Assembly (NCBI GenBank): GCA_949293415.1
Contig: CASFDK010000017.1
Location: forward strand, 1-64,000
Direction of reading: 5' to 3'
Length of the DNA stretch: 64,000 nt
Origin: an uncultured Verrucomicrobiota bacterium
GTDB taxonomy: Bacteria > Verrucomicrobiota > Verrucomicrobiia > Opitutales > Intestinicryptomonadaceae
This document shows positions 60,379-64,000 of this stretch, piece after piece. How positions within the stretch are numbered: position 1 is the first letter of the stretch; each line of letters opens with the position of its first letter. The position numbers and the translations under genes are program-made. Below the pieces are notes generated by a model, which ran no database searches, was not told the origin of the DNA, and worked only from the letters and a program-made list of their open reading frames with translations.

Positions 60379-62337
60379 CTATCGGCAGAACATCCGCGCG
60401 ATTTCGGCTTCGGAAATTTCCTTCAAAGTCGGCATTCCGTCGGGCGAAGACGCGGCTGCATCGCCGCCGAGCAGTTTCGCCAAAAGCGCGGTTGCGCTCT
60501 GCGCGTCACACTCGAAATTCGCCGCGCCGCACCTGCCGACAAGCGTCTTTGCGAAATTTTCCTCCGAAAGAGCCGCCTTTTTCAAAGTTCTGTTTTCCTC
60601 GCGCGCAAGCTCGACAAAATCGCGGACGAAATTTTCGACATCGCCGTATTTGAGCCACAAGGGCGCGGCGGTGATTCTGTAGAATGCCCTGCCGAAGTCC
60701 TCCACCGCGAAACCGCACGATTCGAACGCCTTTCGGTTTGCGGAAAAATATTCGTCGTCTCCGCGTTCGAACCTCAGCGGAAGCGGAATCAGCAGCGTTT
60801 GCGACGGCGTTTCGCCGCCGCGCAGACTGCACAAAATCTCCTCGTAGCGCACGCGCCGCAACGCCGCAGAAATCGACATCAGCACAAGCCCCTTTGCCGT
60901 TTCGAAAAGCGCGTAGCGTTTTTTGAAGCAACCAAGATAACGCCAGTCTTCGGCGACTACCCGTGCGGCATCCCTAGCGACTGCGTTATCCTTTGCAGGC
61001 GGAACGGAGGCGATTTCGGGCTTTTGAACATCGGCAGCGCAATCGCCTGCGGGTTCGATATCGGCGATATCCCGCTCCGACACTCTCCGGGGAAGCTCAA
61101 CCGAGCGCGCTTTCGCGGAAGAAACCGCAACGCCGACCTCGCGGACTTCGGGAACAACCCCGCCCTGTTCCGATTCGGCACGCGGCGAAAACGCGTGCTT
61201 CGGAACAAACGCGGGCTTGCGCACCGCCGAATCCGAATCCGGCACATGCGCAAAACGCGCCGATTCGCCCGAAACCGCGCATGAACTTCCGAAGGTGTCG
61301 GAATCGGGTTTCCCGAAGTCGGCAAGCCGCGCGTTCTCCCTGCGGAGGGCTTCGGAAATCGCCGCGAAAAGAAAATCGCGTACCCCGAATTCGTCTTTCA
61401 GGCGCACCTGCAATTTCGCGGGGTGCACGTTTACGTCCACGGTCTTGGGGTCGAGCGTTATGAAAATGTACGCCGCCGCGAACCGCCCCTTCGGCACGAA
61501 CTGCGAATACGCCTCCTTTACCGCCGAATAGACCGCCCTGCATTCCACGGGTCTGCCGTTGACGAACGCGCAAATGTTGCGGCTTGTCGGGAACGACTCG
61601 CCCGCGCGAAGTACCGCGCCCTCGACCGACATTCCCCCGCGCTCGACGCGCCCAAGCTCGAACATCTTCGACGAAATTTCCGCGCCGAGCACGCGCTCGA
61701 GCCTGTCGAGAATCTTAAGATCGCGCTCCGAGCGGAAGACGACGCGCGCGTTTTCGGTGAGCGTTATCGACAAATCGGGAAGCGCGAGCGCGTAGAGCCT
61801 GCAAAGCCTGATTATGTGCGAAGCCTCCACGTTGTCGCTCTTTAGAAACTTGCGCCGCGCTGGTACCGAACAGAAAAGGTTCTCCACGGTTATCTCCGTG
61901 CCCGAAGCCATTCCGCAGTCTCGCACGGCGTTGACCGTGCCCGCATGCACGTCGATTTCCGTGCCGACCACCTGCGCCTCGGGCTTGGTGCGCATAACGA
62001 AGCGGCTGACGCTGGCAATCGACGGCACCGCCTCGCCGCGGAAGCCGTAGCTTGTGATTTCGAACAAATCCTCGGGCGCGCGGATTTTGCTTGTGGCGTG
62101 CGGCTCCAAGCTTGTCAAAGCCTGCTGGCGCGTCATGCCGCATCCGTCGTCCACCACTTTTATGAAAGTCTTGCCGCCGTGCCTGAACTGGATTTCTACG
62201 CGCGTCGCGCCCGCGTCTATCGAGTTTTCGAGAAGCTCCTTGACCACCGCCGCCGGACGCTCCACAACCTCGCCCGCCGCGATTTTGTTGGCGACATCGT
62301 CGGTAAGAATGCGTATTTCGGGAGGTTGTTTCTTCAT
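60379..62337 (-). CDS. mutL: DNA mismatch repair protein MutL
   Basis: GHKL ATPase of 652 residues coupling mismatch recognition to strand excision. N-terminal motifs are intact: ELLENSIDAGATRVEI with the catalytic Glu, DDGCGM, TSYGFRGEA and the GRPVECRAV block. The middle is a long disordered linker rich in Glu, Ala, Ser and Val (about 330-480). In the C-terminal dimerisation domain the expected nuclease motif (DQHA-x2-E-x4-E) reads SISAALRRVRYEE, and the metal site CPHGRP-type region reads SSPDGMPTLKEI, so the endonuclease function looks lost. ATG at 62337 used; the earlier TTG is unlikely. Confidence 0.92.
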   Translation of the reverse strand: MKKQPPEIRILTDDVANKIAAGEVVERPAAVVKELLENSIDAGATRVEIQFRHGGKTFIKVVDDGCGMTRQQALTSLEPHATSKIRAPEDLFEITSYGFRGEAVPSIASVSRFVMRTKPEAQVVGTEIDVHAGTVNAVRDCGMASGTEITVENLFCSVPARRKFLKSDNVEASHIIRLCRLYALALPDLSITLTENARVVFRSERDLKILDRLERVLGAEISSKMFELGRVERGGMSVEGAVLRAGESFPTSRNICAFVNGRPVECRAVYSAVKEAYSQFVPKGRFAAAYIFITLDPKTVDVNVHPAKLQVRLKDEFGVRDFLFAAISEALRRENARLADFGKPDSDTFGSSCAVSGESARFAHVPDSDSAVRKPAFVPKHAFSPRAESEQGGVVPEVREVGVAVSSAKARSVELPRRVSERDIADIEPAGDCAADVQKPEIASVPPAKDNAVARDAARVVAEDWRYLGCFKKRYALFETAKGLVLMSISAALRRVRYEEILCSLRGGETPSQTLLIPLPLRFERGDDEYFSANRKAFESCGFAVEDFGRAFYRITAAPLWLKYGDVENFVRDFVELAREENRTLKKAALSEENFAKTLVGRCGAANFECDAQSATALLAKLLGGDAAASSPDGMPTLKEISEAEIARMFCR

Positions 62338-62479
62338 TTTCAAAAAGCCTCAGAAGTGTGCCGTAAACGCCGTTTTTTCTCAAGCAAAATTCGAAAGAGT
62401 AGAACAATTGACGCCGGCGTTTTACATTTAAAGCATTATTTCGTTGACTTGACCGCCGTTCAAGCCAAAAATTACCGCT

Positions 62480-63838
62480 ATGAAGTTTGTTATTGTTATC
62501 TTGGCGGCACTCGCCGCGCTCTCCGCCTCGGCAAAGACGGAACCGCAAGCATTCCGCGACGGCGACACGATTTCGTTCGTCGGAGACAGCATTACCCACA
62601 ACGGTTACCATCAGATGTTTCTGGAGTACTATTACAGCACGCGTTTCCCCGAGACGAAGCTGCAATACCACAACAGGGGAATCGCGGGGCAGTCGGCATT
62701 CCACCTGCTGAGAAGAATGGAATCCGACATTTTCAAGCCCAAAGCCGACGTGTACGTGCTGATGATAGGGATGAACGACGTAGGCAGAAAATATTTTACC
62801 CAAGACGAACGCAAAAACAACCCCAAGTGCTACGACGAAATCGTAAAGCGCGAAAACACCTACGAAGAACGCGTGGCAAAAGTCGTAAAGTTGCTCTCCG
62901 AAAACGGGCGCAAGGTCTGCGTTTTCACGCCGTCGATTTTCGACGACACAATGGCGGGCAAATCCGACCCGCACAGCGGGCTTAATGCCCAGCTCGGGCA
63001 ATACGGCAGAATCTGTATGCAACTTGCCGAGCGCGTTTCGAACGCCAAACTCGTCGATATTTGGACGGAAATGACGCGCATCAATACCGAATTTCAGCAC
63101 AACGAAGGCGCGGACAAGACGATAATCGGCGGCGACCGAGTGCACCCGTCGAACGCGGGCGGACTGGTGATGGCTTCGATATTTTTGAAAACATTCGGCG
63201 AACCCGCGCTCGTCTGCTCTGCGGAAATCGACGGGGATTCGGCGAAGACGAAAAACTGCAAAGTCTCCAACATCGAACGCGGGAACGGCGCGGTTTCCTT
63301 CGATTCGCTCGAATACGCCCTGCCGCTTGCGCTTTCGCCCGCCGAAAAACCCGTCGCAAAATACATCGACTTTTTCGGTTCGCTCAACCGGCAGATTCTC
63401 GCCGTGAAGAATCTGCCGCGCGGCGAATACGCGCTGAAAATCGACGGAAAACAGGTCGGCAAATTCGCGGCTGAAAAGCTCGCGGGCGGAATCAATATAG
63501 CCGAACTCGAAACGCCTCAGGTTGCAGCCTCGCGCGAAATACTTTCGCTCTGCAAAAAAATCAGACTTACGAACGAACGCCTGCGCTACCTCGTCCATCT
63601 GCGCAACATGTTCGGAAATAAAATCTCGGCTTCGATGTCGGTGGACGACATTGCGAAAATGGTGGAAGAGGCGGGCAAGGCTCAAAACAATTGGTATATA
63701 ATGCACCTTTCGCGGGTCTACCGCGCATACGCGCCGAAGGAAAATGAAATGCGCGCCGAACGCGAAAATATGCGCGAGCAAATACGCAGGCTTGCCGCGC
63801 CGAAAACGCACAAATACGCAATCGAACCCGCAAAATAG
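62480..63838 (+). CDS. Secreted SGNH (GDSL) hydrolase
   Basis: Exported esterase of 452 residues. Signal peptide MKFVIVILAALAALSASA. The four SGNH blocks are visible: GDSI with nucleophile Ser37, NRGIAG with the Gly, MIGMNDV with the Asn (about 98), and GGDRVHPSNAGG with the Asp-x-x-His (about 217-222). The C-terminal 200 residues are an extra domain with helices and no recognised fold. In gut and soil Verrucomicrobiota such enzymes often deacetylate plant polysaccharides, an inference here. The next gene is a second exported SGNH hydrolase, six bases on. Confidence 0.88.
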   Translation: MKFVIVILAALAALSASAKTEPQAFRDGDTISFVGDSITHNGYHQMFLEYYYSTRFPETKLQYHNRGIAGQSAFHLLRRMESDIFKPKADVYVLMIGMNDVGRKYFTQDERKNNPKCYDEIVKRENTYEERVAKVVKLLSENGRKVCVFTPSIFDDTMAGKSDPHSGLNAQLGQYGRICMQLAERVSNAKLVDIWTEMTRINTEFQHNEGADKTIIGGDRVHPSNAGGLVMASIFLKTFGEPALVCSAEIDGDSAKTKNCKVSNIERGNGAVSFDSLEYALPLALSPAEKPVAKYIDFFGSLNRQILAVKNLPRGEYALKIDGKQVGKFAAEKLAGGINIAELETPQVAASREILSLCKKIRLTNERLRYLVHLRNMFGNKISASMSVDDIAKMVEEAGKAQNNWYIMHLSRVYRAYAPKENEMRAERENMREQIRRLAAPKTHKYAIEPAK

Positions 63839-63843
63839 AATTT

Positions 63844-64000
63844 ATGAAATACATCGCATTTGCGGCGGTAATCGCAGCCGTTGCGGCGGTTCCGCAACTC
63901 GGGGCGAAACAGGAACAGAAATCGAATGTCTACACTTCGGGCGACCGCGCCTGCATGGTCGGCGACAGCATTACAGAAGACGGCTGGTACGAACAAAACA
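63844..64000 (+). CDS. Second secreted SGNH hydrolase (truncated by window end)
   Basis: Open frame of 52 residues cut by the end of the window. It begins with a signal peptide (MKYIAFAAVIAAVAAVPQLG) and reaches the first SGNH block VGDSITEDGWYEQN. It starts five bases after the previous stop codon, so the two genes form a tandem pair that probably continues past the window. Confidence 0.75.
   Translation, partial: MKYIAFAAVIAAVAAVPQLGAKQEQKSNVYTSGDRACMVGDSITEDGWYEQN

Noticed and set aside
61715..63811. Long minus-strand frame across mutL and the SGNH gene
   Set aside because: Covers two real genes in the wrong frame and has no signal peptide or motif.

Overview
The window reads as one chromosomal segment of a Gram-negative, anaerobe-like member of the Verrucomicrobiota, most likely an Opitutales-type host or gut lineage (inference). 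Support: three exported proteins end in a PEP-CTERM sorting tail of the form PEP, hydrophobic helix, RRRK; there is a lipid A deacylase, a Pal-type lipoprotein and an outer-membrane beta-barrel; there are secreted rhamnosidase-like enzymes, a paired methylmalonyl-CoA mutase and the MEP isoprenoid genes. Coding DNA is GC-rich with strong third-position bias, so many long open frames lie antisense to real genes; these were left out. No rRNA, tRNA, CRISPR array, prophage or intact insertion sequence was seen.

Layout. 0.1-8 kb: two large PEP-CTERM surface proteins, a secreted unknown, a UvrD-type helicase, aroQ and a two-copy repeat. 8-14 kb: lpxR-like gene, rsmD with a PilT-like ATPase, a mosaic of hairpins carrying a third repeat copy, then an operon of enoyl reductase, queF and an HtrA-type protease. 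14-22 kb: a small PEP-CTERM protein behind two palindromic operator-like sites, a GH78-type rhamnosidase and mutAB (succinate/propionate branch). 22-30 kb: a Tat-exported phosphoesterase and a long forward operon of recR, uppP, amidohydrolase, tmk, holB-like, sugar-isomerase-like, ybeY, DUF502 and a RecO-like gene. 30-38 kb: a divergent chemoreceptor-like protein, a small secreted protein, a conserved-looking basic protein, and an operon of ABC ATPase, NSS transporter, its 53-residue small subunit and a NYN-domain protein. 38-43 kb: Pal-like lipoprotein, coiled-coil protein, ispF, ispD, pyrF and divergent ispE. 43-52 kb: a second rhamnosidase, a patatin, a secreted GH-like protein, a TPR protein, a beta-barrel and an AT-rich patch.

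52.3-60 kb holds the most unusual unit. Five genes on one strand encode DhaK, DhaL, an LsrF-type aldolase, an exported 1425-residue mosaic (beta-propeller-like part, two CXXCH haem motifs, SUMF1 fold) and a lipoprotein with a cupin resembling D-lyxose isomerase. This looks like a catabolic route that combines envelope steps on a sugar-like compound with cytosolic kinase and aldolase steps. The substrate cannot be read from sequence. 60-64 kb: mutL, whose C-terminal endonuclease motifs look degenerate, and two tandem exported SGNH hydrolases, the second cut by the window end.
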